Origin: Aulostomus chinensis
Lineage: Eukaryota > Chordata > Actinopteri > Syngnathiformes > Aulostomidae
Length of the DNA stretch: 64,000 nt
Direction: 5' to 3'
Assembly: GCA_037954235.1 (NCBI GenBank)
Contig: JBBMOA010000001.1
Location: 27,729,074-27,793,073 of the forward strand
Shown here piece after piece: positions 1 through 10,469 of this stretch (position 1 is the first letter of the stretch; each line of letters begins with the position of its first letter). The position numbers and the translations under genes are program-made. Under the pieces are notes generated by a model. That model searched no databases. It was not told the DNA's origin and saw only the letters and a program-made list of their open reading frames with translations.

Positions 1-2475
1 ATTTTTAGGTTACTCGCAACTCAAACCACATGACTGTCAGCATCACTTTGAGGTTATTCGAAACTTTCACTACATTACAGTTAGCATCATTTTGAGATAA
101 TTATCAATTCTTCTGACATCACTGTCGCATTATTTTGAGGTTCGTAGCAACTCTTACTACATCACTGTAGCATTTTTTTGAGGTTTGTAGCAACTCTTAC
201 TACATGACTGTCAGCATCACTTTGAGGTTATTCGAAACTTTACTCCAGTACTGTTAGCATCATTTTGAGTTCATTAGCAATATTTACTACATCACTGTCG
301 CATCATTTAGGGATCATGAACAATTCTTCCGACATCACTGTCGCATTATTTTAAGGTTCGTAGCAACTCTAACCACATGACTGTCAGCATCACTTTGAGG
401 TTGTTTGAAACACTTACTGCATTACTGTAAGCATCACTGAGTTTTTTAGCAACTATCACTTCGTTACTGTTAGCATCGTTTTGAGTTTAATAGCAATTCT
501 TACGACATCACTGTCAGCATCATTTTTAGGTTACTCGCAACTCTAACCACATGACTGTCAGCATCACTTTGAGGTTATTCGAAACTTTCACTACATTACT
601 GTTAGCATCATTTTGAGTTCATTAACAATTCTTACTACATCACTGTCGCATCATTTTGAGATCATTAGCAATTCTTCTGACATCACTTTCGCATTTTTTG
701 AGGTTCGTAGCAACTCTTACTACATTACTGTTGCATTATTTTGAGTTTCGTAGCATCTCTTACTACATCACTGTCAGCATCACTTTGAGGTTGTTAGAAA
801 CACTACATTATTGTAAGCATCACTGAGTTCATTAGCAATTCTTTCGACATCACTGTCGCATCATTTTGAGGTCATTCGCAATTCTTACGACATCACTGTA
901 GCATCATTTTGAGATCATTACCAATTCTTCCGATGTCACTTTCGCATTATTTTGAGGTTCGTAGCAACCCTTACTACATGACTTTCAGCATCACTTTGAG
1001 GTTATTCGAAACTTTCACTCCATTACTGTTGGCATCATTTTGAGTTCATTAGTAATTCTTACTAGATCACTGTCGCATCATTTTGAGATCATTAGCAATT
1101 CTTAAGACATCACTGTAGCATTATTTTGAGGTTATTAGCAACTCTTACTATATTACTGTCAGCATCATTTTTAGGTTATTCGCAACTCTAACCGCATGAG
1201 TGTCAACATCACTTTGAGGTTATTAAAAACTTTCACTACATTACTGTTAGCATCATTTTGAGCTCATTAGCAATTCTTCTGACATCACTGTCGCATTATT
1301 TTGATATTCGTAGCAACTCTTACTACATTATTGTTGCATTATTTTAAGGTTCGTACCAACTCTTACTACGTGACTGTCAGCATCACTTTGAGGTTGTTGT
1401 AAACACTTACTACATTACTGTAAGCATCCCTGAGTTTATTAGCAACTCTCACTACATTACTTTTAGCCTCATTTTTAGTTCATTAGCAATTCTTACGACA
1501 TCACTGTTGCATTATTTTGAGATTGGTATCAATTCTTACTACATCACTGTCGCATCATTTTGAGAGCTTTAGCAATTCTTCCGACATCACTGTCGCATTA
1601 TTTTGAGGTTCGTAGCAACTCTTACTACATGACTGTCAGCATCACTTTGAGGTTGTTCGAAACACTTACTACATTACTGTAAGCATCACTGAGTTTATTA
1701 GCAACTATCACTACATTACCGTCAGTACCATTTTGAGTTTATTAGCAAGTCTTAAGAATATCACTGTCACCTCATTTTGAGATCATTAGCAATTCTTCTG
1801 ACATCACTGTCGCATTATTTTTAGGTTCGTAGCAACTCTTACCACATTACTGTGACATTATTTTAAGGTTTGTTGCAACCCTTACTACATTACTATCAGC
1901 ATCACTGAGTTTATTAGCAACTATCACTCCATTACTGTTCGCATCATTTTGAGATCATTAGCAATTCTTCCCAAATCACTGTCGCATTTTTAGGTTTGTA
2001 TCAACTCTTACTACATTACATTCAGCATCACTGAGTTTATTAGCAACTATCACTACATTACTGTTAGCATCATTTTGAGTTCATTAGCAATTCTTACTAC
2101 ATCACTGAAGCATCATTTGGAGATCATTAGCAATTCTTACGACATCACTGTCAGCATCATTTTTAGGTTACTCGCAACTCTAACCACATGACTGTCAACA
2201 TCACTTTGAGGTTATTCGAAACTTTCACTACATTACTGTTAGCATCATTTTGAGATCATTAGCAATTCTTCCGACATCACTGTCGCATTATTTTGACGTT
2301 AGTAGCAACTCTCACTACATGACTGTCGCATTATTTTGAGGTTCGTAGCAACTCTTAATACAATACTGTTGCATTATTTTAAGTTTAGTAGAAACTCTCA
2401 CTACATCACTGTAGCATCATTTTGAGGTTTGTAGCAACTCTCACTACATCACTGTAGCGTAATTTTATCCTTGAG
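1..2475. repeat. AT-rich satellite array, unit about 43-46 bp
   Basis: A unit of the form GTTCGTAGCAACTC followed by TTACTACATCACTGTCGCAT and ATTATTTTGAG repeats roughly 55 times with substitutions and small indels. At least two variants alternate: one reads CTGTCGCATTATTTTGAG, the other CTGTCAGCATCACTTTGAG or GAAACTTTCACTACATTACTG. The array is already in progress at base 1, so its left end is outside the window. It decays at about 2460-2475. No convincing reading frame lies inside. Confidence 0.93.
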
Positions 2476-3536
2476 ATTGGGGACCAATAATTTTATTTTC
2501 CATTTTTGGGACATGTACTGTACACAGACACACAGATTTATGAAAGTCACTTTCAGGTGCCTGAAATTCCTTTGGGGACTAAAGTCTAGAAAAGTAATTT
2601 CAACATTTGTGTGTACTTTGTTTTGTGATGATAAGATTTACACCGACCAAGTCAGCCATATTGGCACCAAAATCCAATTGGCATGTCAATAAACATCACC
2701 CAATAAACCAAGGTCTTCTGTCTCAATGTATGTCACTGAAACATACTGTATTGTATTGCCTCACACTTACAGCATACAAGGATGCATGGCGTGGGTGGAA
2801 CTGCCTGAATCTCTTCTGCAATGGAAGTTTGGTCAACCGTGTGGAACATTCCTGCACGATCCCCTTTGAGTGGGAAAGTAGCATCAACACAGCACCACGT
2901 GGTCCACCAGCAGCTTGGATTTCTGCTCCTTGTCTTATAGTTCCACTTGACTTCTCCAAGGGAAGAGACTGCAAATAGTCAAGAACTCTGGGAAATTTGG
3001 TGGCTGTGGCCTCCTCAAATTCCACATTGATGTGGACACCAGTTCAAAGTTTGAAGTGCAGTTATCAACTCTGCACTGAAGTTGTTTCGTTAAAGGATAA
3101 ATGATTTCCATTGTCCAATGATTATTTTACATTCCAATCCTCTAAAGTGATGGACTGATACTGTAAATATGTAGAAATTCTCTATTGTTCAAAGTACAGA
3201 TTCTGTGTTTATACATTGTTGTAGTTTTTATACTTGGAGAAACCAGAATCTAACAGGAAATCACTGTAGAAAGTTGGCTCAGTTTCATAAAGTAACAACT
3301 AAATAGCTTCAATTGACAGTGATTGACCTTAAACTTGGCAATTTTAATCACTATGCTTGCTTTTCCACTGTCAAATGAACTTTTTAATGGGAAATTCCTG
3401 CTCATAGACTGGTTTGTTTCATACATGAACCAGTAAGAGCCCTGAACTTAGAGAAGAACCTGAAAGGTCCTTGTTCTTCATGTGTTTTTACGTGATGGGC
3501 CTTTTTTCCTGCAGTTTAATTCACATTTATCAACAA
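2476..3536. other. Unassigned non-repetitive stretch
   Basis: Roughly 1 kb of AT-rich sequence between the satellite and a transposon-like element. Open frames of 123 codons (plus) and 100 codons (minus) overlap at 2607-3025, but neither has a recognisable domain, splice context or duplicate copy in the window. I see no RNA gene. Confidence 0.4.
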
Positions 3537-4499
3537 TTAAAGGGCACCTAGAATGAAAATCATTGTTTTTGTGTTTTTGGTGTTTCTTCAACGTCCCCCA
3601 GCTGTGGGGAACACACACCAAGTGTGAGGCAGTGTCATAACCTCTGTTTGAAGGATCTCCCCTTTTTTGAATCGCCGTGGGAAAATGGACCAATGCGATT
3701 TTGGCTGAAGTGTTACGTCACAGTTCAGTCAGTGCCCCCCCCCCCCCCCCCACTCACACACACCCCTTTGACATATTTCGGGGGGGGGGGGGGGCGATTA
3801 TGCGAGCGAGCCGAGTGAGTGCAGCGCTCTTGTGTCGCAACTGGAGCCTGCAGCAGCAGCACTGACTGAGCAGATTGATTGAAGGAATGGCCTCGATACA
3901 ATTGACACCTTTGTTTTATCTGCGCTGTGTGTCGCTAGCTGGCCTGGCCTGGCTTGAGGGGGAAGGAATCTCGCCAGCCAGGCAGGCTACCAAGGGGCCA
4001 GGCCACCAGGAAAACTCCCAGTTGTCCCGACGGTCACCCCGCCGCTGCATATACGGCTGGATCTGCGAATGGGCCGTGGCTACTTGGTATCTTATCTTAC
4101 GAATGTTGTTGTATGATATGGAATGTTGTCAATTGACAGTAGCCGTCACACTTAGCACTGGCGACAGTTAGCCGAGAAAGTGGGAGTACTTTCTTTTCAG
4201 TGACAGTGAGAGCAGCCAATCACCGAGTAGTAGTTAAATGAGGTTGCCAGATAAACAACTGCAACTGATCTCCGTCAACTCATGCACTTGCATAAATAAT
4301 GAGGTTGCCAGATGAGGTCAGAAACGACCCCAATAGGGACAAATGAGGCATTCTAAACCCAACATGGTAACATAGCGGTTTCTGAGAGCCTTTTAGGAAG
4401 CTTCTGAGCCATCACAGACCCAACCATTTTTTGTGGGGTTACATATCACACCACAGAACAAGAATTAATATCCCTTCAACCTCTCTATGGCACCTTTAA
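3537..4499. mobile_element. TTAA-bounded non-autonomous DNA element, piggyBac-like
   Basis: The segment begins TTAA-AGGGCACCTAGA and ends with the inverse, TCTATGGCACCT-TTAA. This gives imperfect terminal inverted repeats of about 12 bp (AGGGCACCTAGA and AGGTGCCATAGA) flanked by TTAA, the target duplication of piggyBac elements. No transposase is encoded, so it would be a deleted derivative. The interior (3800-4080) is richer in CpG than its surroundings, which is odd for a simple MITE. A piggyBac transposase relic at 13.1-13.6 kb shows the superfamily was present in this genome. Alternative: two unrelated TTAA sites by chance. Confidence 0.5.
3735..3794. repeat. Inverted homopolymers C17 and G15 with 28-nt spacer
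   Basis: Seventeen consecutive C (3735-3751) and fifteen consecutive G (3780-3794) are separated by 28 bases containing a short CA run. The two tracts can pair as a GC-only hairpin, or each strand can form G-quadruplex or i-motif structures. Confidence 0.9.
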
Positions 4500-5169
4500 T
4501 GTACTGTAATTTAATGAGTTGGGACTGTGAAAGCTGCTGTGTATTTTTACAGTTTATTCCATGTAATTTTGTGGAACAGTTCATCACTGTAATTTGACGG
4601 TATTCGTCTGGAAACTCTGCTGCCAGACTTTTTACCGTTTTTTTATAGTTTTTTTTCTTGACAGTGTACACAGAGGTCTCGTGGTTGAGCCGGGGCACAC
4701 AGAGTCCCGCCCCCACACAGCTGAGAAACGCAGCTCTGAGCAGCTGCCTCAGTCACACAGAAGATAGACGCGTTTCCTGGTTGGCGAGTGCAGACACAAC
4801 TTCTCTGAGTGCAGGGTTCACTTCTCTCATTGCTGTTTGTTCACTGTTGAGGTTTTATTCCTCCACCAACCTGCTTCTGTCTGGAAAGAAACAAATAACT
4901 GGAGTGCTGCACATCAACAGACTTGGTGTTTGGACACGGACGAATGAAGTTTGGCTTTTTGTTTCTTCCATCAGATCAGAGCTGATAGGAAAAACAATCA
5001 GGTGGTTTATTAAACAAGCAGTGAGCTGGACTTCAGCCCAGGTCCTCAGTCCCACTGTCAGTTCACTTCAACATGGACAAACAAAATCCAACCCTCACCT
5101 GGCCTGGAAATCAATAACAATTACATAACAACTCCTTTATTTCTCTCCTGTTCAGGTCCAGTTGGACTC
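4500..5169. other. Unassigned interspersed sequence
   Basis: The part around 4735-4770 (CTGCCTCAGTCACACAG then AGATAGAC) recurs at 9808-9835, so at least some of it is dispersed repeat. A 156-codon open frame (4658-5128) shows no recognisable domain and is probably fortuitous. Confidence 0.35.
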
Positions 5170-5295
5170 CATCCATCATCATCTTCCGCTTATTCCTTAC
5201 TATTAAGGGTCGCGGGGGGGCTGGAGCCTATCCCAGCATCTACGGGCAAGAGGCGGGGTACACCCTGGACAGGTCGCCAGTCCCAGTTGGACTCA
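5170..5295 (+). repeat. Common teleost interspersed repeat (CCTGGACAGGTCGCCAGTCC type)
   Basis: Carries the hallmark sequence CATCATCTTCCGCTTATTCC, then a G-rich GTCGCGGGGG, GAGCCTATCCCAGC and CCCTGGACAGGTCGCCAGTC. Further copies lie near 22.1, 23.4, 36.9, 40.8, 42.8, 45.5 and 63.9 kb. I cannot assign the family name with confidence. Confidence 0.7.
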
Positions 5296-5639
5296 TTCAT
5301 CTCTATATGGTAGGATTTCACTTCATGAGTTCAGAAGCATCTTCACATGAGATGCTGGTTCCTCAAATTGATTGATTGTTGAATTCTGTGTTTGATGTCT
5401 GAATTCTGTCTTTGATCTCTGGGTTCTGTGCATTGAATTCCTGCTCCAGTCTTTGATCTCTGACTGATTCTAAACTCATCAAAGGATCACATCAGCATCT
5501 TGGTCCAGACTCCAGATGGTGATTTTACCAAGTGCACCACAGTCCTTGTTGCTGTCTGCTGTTGGGTCACAGCAAAGTAAGGAAACAGCCTGACGGTCCT
5601 CAGGAGGAAATCCAACAACCTCCAAAGATGGAGGTGAAT

Positions 5640-5800
5640 CTAGACCCTCTCATGTTGGCCATCCTTGATGAACTTGGGCGGTACTCTGGTGCAGGGATGA
5701 GGTCATGGAGCGTATCTGGGAGCAGTCCTGATGTTAAATGCTGTGATGAAGGACAGTGTGGAGGCAAAATGGACAAAATGTGTCAACATCAAATAAAGTT
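5640..5800 (+). repeat. Flank module of the tRNA-Ser(AGA) block
   Basis: Reads ATCCTTGATGAACTTGGGCG to GATGAAGGACAGTGTGGAGG, matching 43640-43760 (direct) and 21095-21210 (inverted), where it abuts a tRNA-Ser. Here about 300 bp of other sequence (5800-6110) separates it from the tRNA fragment at 6127, so this block was interrupted after duplication. Confidence 0.75.
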
Positions 5801-6126
5801 GTAAACCTGTTTGAAGTCTTATTTTGTGTCTGATGGCCATTTTTAAAATCACTAATGATTTTTTGACTGAACGTCCTGGATCCTGTGGTGCCTGATGAGG
5901 AGACAACTTGAGTACAGAGTTGGAGAAGAGGGTTTTTGGAGGGGAGATGATTTTTGCAGTGCTACAAGTCAATAAAATGTCATCATTTTTCAAAATGTCC
6001 TCACTAAGATGGTTATTAATTCTCTCTCTCCCTCATTCTCAGCTGCTACAGCCTTTAAAGAAACCCTTTGACTGGTGGATCTAACAAAGATCAGATGTTG
6101 TCTCCTCTAGAACATCAACAGCTTAA

Positions 6127-6181
6127 CGTTGTGGGCAGGACTCCTACCTGAGCAGGGAGACCCCAATGGATTTCTAGTCCT
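6127..6181 (-). pseudogene. 3' fragment of tRNA-Ser(AGA)
   Basis: On the minus strand the sequence runs from GACTAGAAATCCATTGGGG through the variable arm and T arm to the acceptor 3' side, identical in layout to the tRNA-Ser at 20980 and 43787. Similarity stops abruptly at 6181, inside the anticodon stem, so the D arm and 5' acceptor strand are missing. It cannot give a tRNA. Confidence 0.8.
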
Positions 6182-6334
6182 GATAGGGAGAGGGAGCCTC
6201 CTGGGTCACGGAGTGGGGAACCTGATAGGGAGTGGGATGACCCGCCCATTGTGGGTGATTGACAGGGCAGGTTTGATCTATGTTTTCATTTTCAAAAGTA
6301 ATTTTGAATATTTGTGGAAAGTTAGCCCAACTTG

Positions 6335-6580
6335 AACATGGAGAAGATGTCTTCTGATAGTGAATCGACTGTTGTCACATTTAAGGATCACTTGAGCTGA
6401 TAAGATGAAGGCTACACAGGACCAGCTGGAGATTCCAGGGATTGAACCCAGGGCCTCATACATGCTCAGCATGCGCTCTACCACTGAGCTACACCCCCTC
6501 TGGTAGAGTCACTGTTTAACTGATGCAGGAACACAAACACAGACACAACATTTATTTTCTTCATTTTAGGGATGTCTGTG
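6335..6580. repeat. Duplicated tRNA-Ala block, copy 1
   Basis: The sequence from about 6360 (GACTGTTGTCACATTTAAGG) to the CAACATTTATTTTCTTCATT region recurs at 10240-10450 in the same orientation, with the tRNA-Ala inside. After duplication the right side of this copy was joined to the Penelope-like element at 6571. Confidence 0.8.
6427..6498 (-). tRNA. tRNA-Ala(AGC), with unusual G33
   Basis: The cloverleaf is complete over 72 nt. The acceptor GGGGGTG pairs with AATCTCC (one mismatch and two wobbles), the D arm is GCTCAGTGGTAGAGC, the anticodon stem is CATGC/GTATG, and the T loop is TTCAATC. The anticodon loop is TGAGCAT, so the anticodon is AGC, but position 33 is G instead of the near-universal U33. 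That probably impairs decoding. The paralog at 10303 keeps U33 and has anticodon TGC. No TTTT Pol III stop lies within 40 nt downstream. Confidence 0.8.
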
Positions 6581-6653
6581 TAGGTTCTCATTCATCCAGG
6601 TCATCGTAGATCGAAGCGAAGTAAAATCTGGTCAAATGGACGTAAGTTTATCT

Positions 6654-6695
6654 TGAAGACGTTTCACCTCTCATCCGAGAGGCTTCTTCAGTTCT
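6654..6695 (-). other. Hammerhead-like motif in the Penelope terminal region
   Basis: The minus strand reads GAAGAAGCCTCTCGGATGAG, then AGGTGAAACGTCTTC. The outer GAAGA/TCTTC segments can pair, and GGATGAG followed by GAAAC resembles the CUGAUGAG and GAAA boxes of a hammerhead ribozyme with one core substitution (G for U). Pseudo-LTRs of Penelope-like elements are known to carry hammerheads. The match here is imperfect and activity is doubtful. Related hairpins lie at 19824-19858 and 62927-62963. Confidence 0.35.
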
Positions 6696-6892
6696 AGTGA
6701 AGAGTGTGGAAACTCCAGCTTATAAACCTATGTGGGAGTGGTCAGTGCTATTGTGGTGGAAACGACCCTCCCGAGACTCACCTGGCCTCCCCAAACGACA
6801 GTCGTTGTGCGGTGTCAGGGAGTTTCAGGGGTGGTCGTTAGGGAGTTTCACCGACCACTCAGATGCTAATGGACTGTGCTGGCAGCAGCAAC

Positions 6893-7780
6893 TCAGTCGC
6901 GTTTTAAGGTCTCATATGTGTGAATGTCACTGAGAAGAGAACTGATCTTGTCCTGGTAGTCAGTTGTGTCAAGGACCACCATGCATCTTCCTTTGTCAGC
7001 CGGAAGGATGGTGATGTTCTCATCTTTGCTCAGTGCATTCAAGGCCTTCCTTTCCTGGACCGAGAGGTTGGCAGAGGGGACCTTCGCTTCGGAGAGGGCC
7101 GCTGTGACCTTGAGTCGTAGTTCATCTGCTTTTGTGGTGGAGAGGTTGTTCTTCTTGATGGCGGATTCTGTGGCAGTGATGAGGTCCACCGTCGGGAGAT
7201 GTTTCGGGGTGACAGCAAAGTTCATTCCTTTGGCAAGGACGCGTTTCTCAGGACTGGTGAGCTCCCTGTTGGATAAGTTCCTTATCCACCTGTCCTGTGA
7301 GTCCGCTGGGGTTGGGCCTTCTGCTTCTCGTTCCCGGTCGAGGCGAGACTGGAGGCGAGTGAATGTCCTTTTCTGCCTCTCCTTGCTCTTCTGATGTTGA
7401 GATAGTTGGGCTGTCCCAACGAAGGAGGTGACCTTGTCCAAGATGGCGGGTGGCAAAAATGGCGATAACTCTTGATTAAGGTGATCTAGCTTGGTCTTTA
7501 GTCCCTCGATGGTGAAATGGACCTGTCTCACTCTCTCGTTGAGAAGCTGATTTTGTGCCCGTTCCAAAATCTTGCTGGCCCTGTGGCCCCTCACGGTGGA
7601 TCCCAGTAGTAGGCTAGTGGGAATGAGGTTGTGTTGGCGGCATCGGAGGTTGGAACGTAGATGGTTCCTGTAGTCTGCGATTTTCCTTGCAGTCCTTTCG
7701 CATTCCCGCACCACACTAAGGATGTCCTTCCCATAGTGTTCGGCAAGATGTCTGTGTAGGTTCTCATTCATCCAGGTCAT
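6893..7780 (-). pseudogene. Penelope-like element ORF, N-terminal 295 residues
   Basis: The frame starts inside the right terminal repeat (MTWMNENLHRH) and ends at a stop after THETYETLKRD-like sequence (IHTYETLKRD). Recognisable Penelope features are the stretch around residues 175-205 (LSNRELTSPEKRVLAKGMNF, then PKHLPTVDLI) and near residue 250 the block ALNALSKDENITILPADKGR followed by VVLDTTDY, which precede the reverse transcriptase palm in full elements. The catalytic RT motifs and endonuclease are missing. The frame is otherwise free of stops over 295 codons, suggesting fairly recent loss. Being a transposon fragment, no host role is indicated. Confidence 0.75.
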
Positions 7781-7820
7781 CGTAGATCGAAGCGAAGTAA
7801 AATCTGGTCAACTGGACGTA

Positions 7821-8029
7821 ACTGAGCCTGTGATCTCAAAGGCTCTGTGATCTCTGTCATTTCACTGTGATGTCAGCCCTCACAGTCTGAAGGCGTGTTC
7901 ACATCAATCGTGACACAAATTTTCGTGCAACAAGTTCACATGTAAAGTCCATGTAGAGAGCTGAACTGGTGTGTGTACTCGCCGGCAACGTGAGTGACGC
8001 GTATTCATGCATTTGAAAGTATTCAACTT
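7821..8029. other. Unassigned sequence beside the Harbinger relic
   Basis: Includes TGTGATCTCAAAGGCTCTGTG (7829-7852), also present at 10468-10490 beside the second tRNA-Ala, and a GAAGGCGTGTTCACATCAAT motif of the sort found near ends of fish DNA transposons. No gene is visible. Confidence 0.3.
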
Positions 8030-8290
8030 TTGTGACAAATTCTCATGACAAGGAGTCCAGAGAGCCTGTCAGCGTTGAGATTCCCCTGGCGTCAGGGAAG
8101 TCATGTCAACGGTCCTGGAGCCTGGAGTTGGTGTTGGACCTTGATATCCTGGCACCGATCCTCACAAACAGGTCATCGAACAGGAACCTCGTCAGCCTGA
8201 AGTATCGCTGGAAACGGCCGTCGTCCAGGCGCAGTTCTTGGAGAAAGAGAGTTAAGAAGTTTAGAGGTCCAAGAAGCTTCTTCAGTTCAA
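8030..8290 (-). pseudogene. Harbinger (HARBI1-like) transposase N-terminal relic
   Basis: The minus-strand frame reads LQELRLDDGRFQRYFRLTR, then FLFDDLFVRIGARISR and NTNSRLQDR before a stop. This matches the layout of the N-terminal part of PIF/Harbinger transposase-derived nucleases (L.ELR.D..RF..YFRM....FD.LL..VGP.I.....). The DDE nuclease core is absent. It is a short fragment, so the assignment rests on one motif block. Confidence 0.5.
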
Positions 8291-8359
8291 AACTTGCCTT
8301 TAACCTTCAGTCTAACGCTGTTCCAGCATTGGATGAAAGAGACTGGTGCTCTTATCTTC

Positions 8360-8545
8360 TTCAACACTGACTTGTTCTACCAGGACAAGAGAATCTGAGC
8401 TTGGATGTCATTTAGCAGTCAAAGGCTTGTTAAACTGGTCAACATCAGCTGGTGTTCACTCTGATGATGTAGCGATGGTCTGGATTCTTCCTTCTGGAGC
8501 ACCAAGCTGCTGGGAAGAAGCCTGATGATGTCAGAGTTGTGTTCA
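8360..8545 (-). repeat. Dispersed segment shared with 20190-20330 and 63295-63545
   Basis: From TTGTTCTACCAGGACAAGAG to GCTCCTGCTGGGTCC this is the reverse complement of 63300-63500. A shorter part matches 20205-20335. In the other two places it lies immediately beside a tRNA-Ser(GCT) copy. Confidence 0.75.
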
Positions 8546-8629
8546 GTGGCTCCTGCTGGGTCCACCACCTACTGAATTGGATGATAAAATGCATTTGTTG
8601 GACTTTTGGTTTTTGGTGACAGCGCCACC

Positions 8630-8995
8630 TATCGAATTAGATTATAGCAAAATACTACTTTCTAACTGTAGTATTAAAGGTTTATTCCACCAAAATACTA
8701 CTTCCTGTCCTTTAATTTCTAACTACTGTATAAAAGGTTTATTCCAATTCCTCCAAAATACTTTCTAATTTATAGTTTTAAAGGTTCATTCCACCAAAAT
8801 ACTTTCTAATTTATAGTTTTAAAGGTTCGTTCCACCAAAATACTTTCTAATTTATAGTTTTAAAGGTTCATTCCACCAAAATACTTTCTAATTTATAGTT
8901 TTAAAGGTTCATTCCACCAAAATACTTTCTAATTTATAGTTTTAAAGGTTCGTTCCACCAAAATACTTTCTAATTTATAGTTTTAAAGGTTCCTT
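8630..8995. repeat. 41-bp tandem repeat
   Basis: The unit AAAATACTTTCTAATTTATA followed by GTTTTAAAGGTTCATTCCACC recurs at 8755, 8796, 8837, 8878, 8919 and 8960 with almost no change. Degenerate units of the same family (TTTCTAACTGTAGTATTAAAGG) precede it from about 8630. The period is exactly 41 bp. Confidence 0.92.
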
Positions 8996-8999
8996 CAGT

Positions 9000-10230
9000 T
9001 GAGGGCTCCTGGTTCTGTGTGAGGGGTTGAGGGTCGATATGGGATGATGAGGAAGATTTCATGTCACGATGGTCCTGCTAAAGTAACTGTGAGTCATGAA
9101 ATCAAACAATGTCATCAAAATACGCTTGAACTCTTAAAATGGCAATAAAATCAACTGACTCATTTTACCACAAACACTTTTATTGTGTTTTTGTGAGCAT
9201 CATTTTTCAAACATTATAACATAAACTTTAAAAAGGGTCCATTCACTAACACTCTTACTTGAAGGTAGTCACTGATATCAGTAAATAGCTGATAAAGATT
9301 TGTGTTCATGTTTTAATTCTCTACTCTGACCTGTGCTGAGACACTGGACCAGAGAGGAAGACCTGCTCAGCCTCCTGCATGGACCAGTTCTGCAGCTCAG
9401 TGATGACGACGAGGGATTCAGCATTGAGTTCATTTTAAACTTTTTGGAGGAAACAACTGTAAATTAACCAGCAGTTACTGGTGATGCTTCACAGTTTCCA
9501 AGCTCAAACGGCCTCCTGCTTGTTGGACTCACAATTTCCAAAAAATGTAGACATCAAAAGTCAAATCATGTTTTTGTTTGGTTTTGTGTTGTTTTGTTTT
9601 TTACTGGAGGAAAACTTCAAATTGTGATGATGTGTCTGACTTAGAAACTGAACCCCCAAAAATCAAAAAAGTCTCCTTCTTCTGTGCCGTGATCTCAGAG
9701 CTGATCATGATTGATCTCATCAATAATCCTTGGCAGCCGACCAGTCACACACAGCCCCCCCCCCCCACACACACACACACACTGAGACATGCAGCAGCTC
9801 ACAGTAACTGCCTCAGTCACACAGCAGATAGACTCCTTTCTATAACAAGATAAGCAGTAGAAATGGATGGAAGTGATGATGAACTGATGAACAGGTGATT
9901 TGTCCAAAAGTCAACATCAGATTCATTTCCAGTCTGTGGAAGCAGTTTCATCTTGAGGTTCCAGGTAAGAACAGCCAGCTGTGGGCTGACACACATCTCT
10001 TCAGGAGCACTTCTATGCTCCAAACTTGCCAGGTTGAATTGTGTCTGTATTCTGAGGGCAGCAGGAGGACGGAGGAGTGAGGACACACACATTTGGAACT
10101 GAGAGCAGCTGTGTGTGGGATTTCCCCTCCAAAGATGAAACCAGCTCCTTCATGCTGGCTATGAAGGCTCACAGTCACACTGACCCAGCTACAAATACTT
10201 TGATATGCAACAGACTGGTTTCTCTTCTGG
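9000..10230. other. Unassigned stretch with a short polyC/(CA)n tract
   Basis: No gene seen. At 9757-9781 a C10 run joins (AC)8. The neighbourhood 9730-9850 resembles 4690-4780. Open frames of 60-98 codons on both strands overlap each other and show no domain. Confidence 0.35.
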
Positions 10231-10302
10231 TAGTTTGTTATCAACTGTTGTCACATTTAAGGATCAATTTAGCTGATAAGATGAAGGCTCCAAAGGACCA
10301 GC

Positions 10303-10374
10303 TGGAGATGCCAGGGATTGAACCCGGGGCCTCATACATGCAAAGCATGCGCTCTACCACTGAGCTACACCCCC
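10303..10374 (-). tRNA. tRNA-Ala(TGC)
   Basis: Acceptor GGGGGTG pairs fully with CATCTCC (two G-U). The D arm is GCTCAGTGGTAGAGC, the anticodon stem CATGC/GTATG with loop TTTGCAT (U33, anticodon UGC), and the T arm CCGGG-TTCAATC-CCTGG. All landmark bases are present, so this looks functional, except that no TTTT stop is found within 40 nt downstream. It sits in the second copy of the block at 6335-6580. Confidence 0.92.
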
Positions 10375-10469
10375 TCTGTCAGAGTCACTGTTTAACTGAT
10401 GCAGCAACACAAACACAGACACAACATTTTTATTCTTCATTTTAGGGATAAAAAGGAAGTCAGCCTGTG

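Larger units (their letters stand above)
6571..7820 (-). mobile_element. Internally deleted Penelope-like element with direct terminal repeats
   Basis: Direct repeats of 74 bp at 6571-6644 and 7747-7820 (GATGTCTGTGTAGG to TGGACGTA, differing at only a few positions) flank a minus-strand reading frame with Penelope-type N-terminal sequence. Penelope-like elements typically carry such pseudo-LTR repeats. The reverse transcriptase core and GIY-YIG endonuclease are absent, so the element was deleted between the end of the frame at 6893 and the second repeat. It cannot move by itself. Confidence 0.75.

Noticed and set aside
1..2475. CRISPR-like regular repeats
   Set aside because: There are no constant repeats separated by unique spacers. 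The whole unit repeats, as in a satellite, and the context is eukaryotic.
2607..3025. 123-codon plus frame and 100-codon minus frame near the left edge
   Set aside because: The frames overlap each other, have no recognisable domain, no splice context and no conserved copy in the window.
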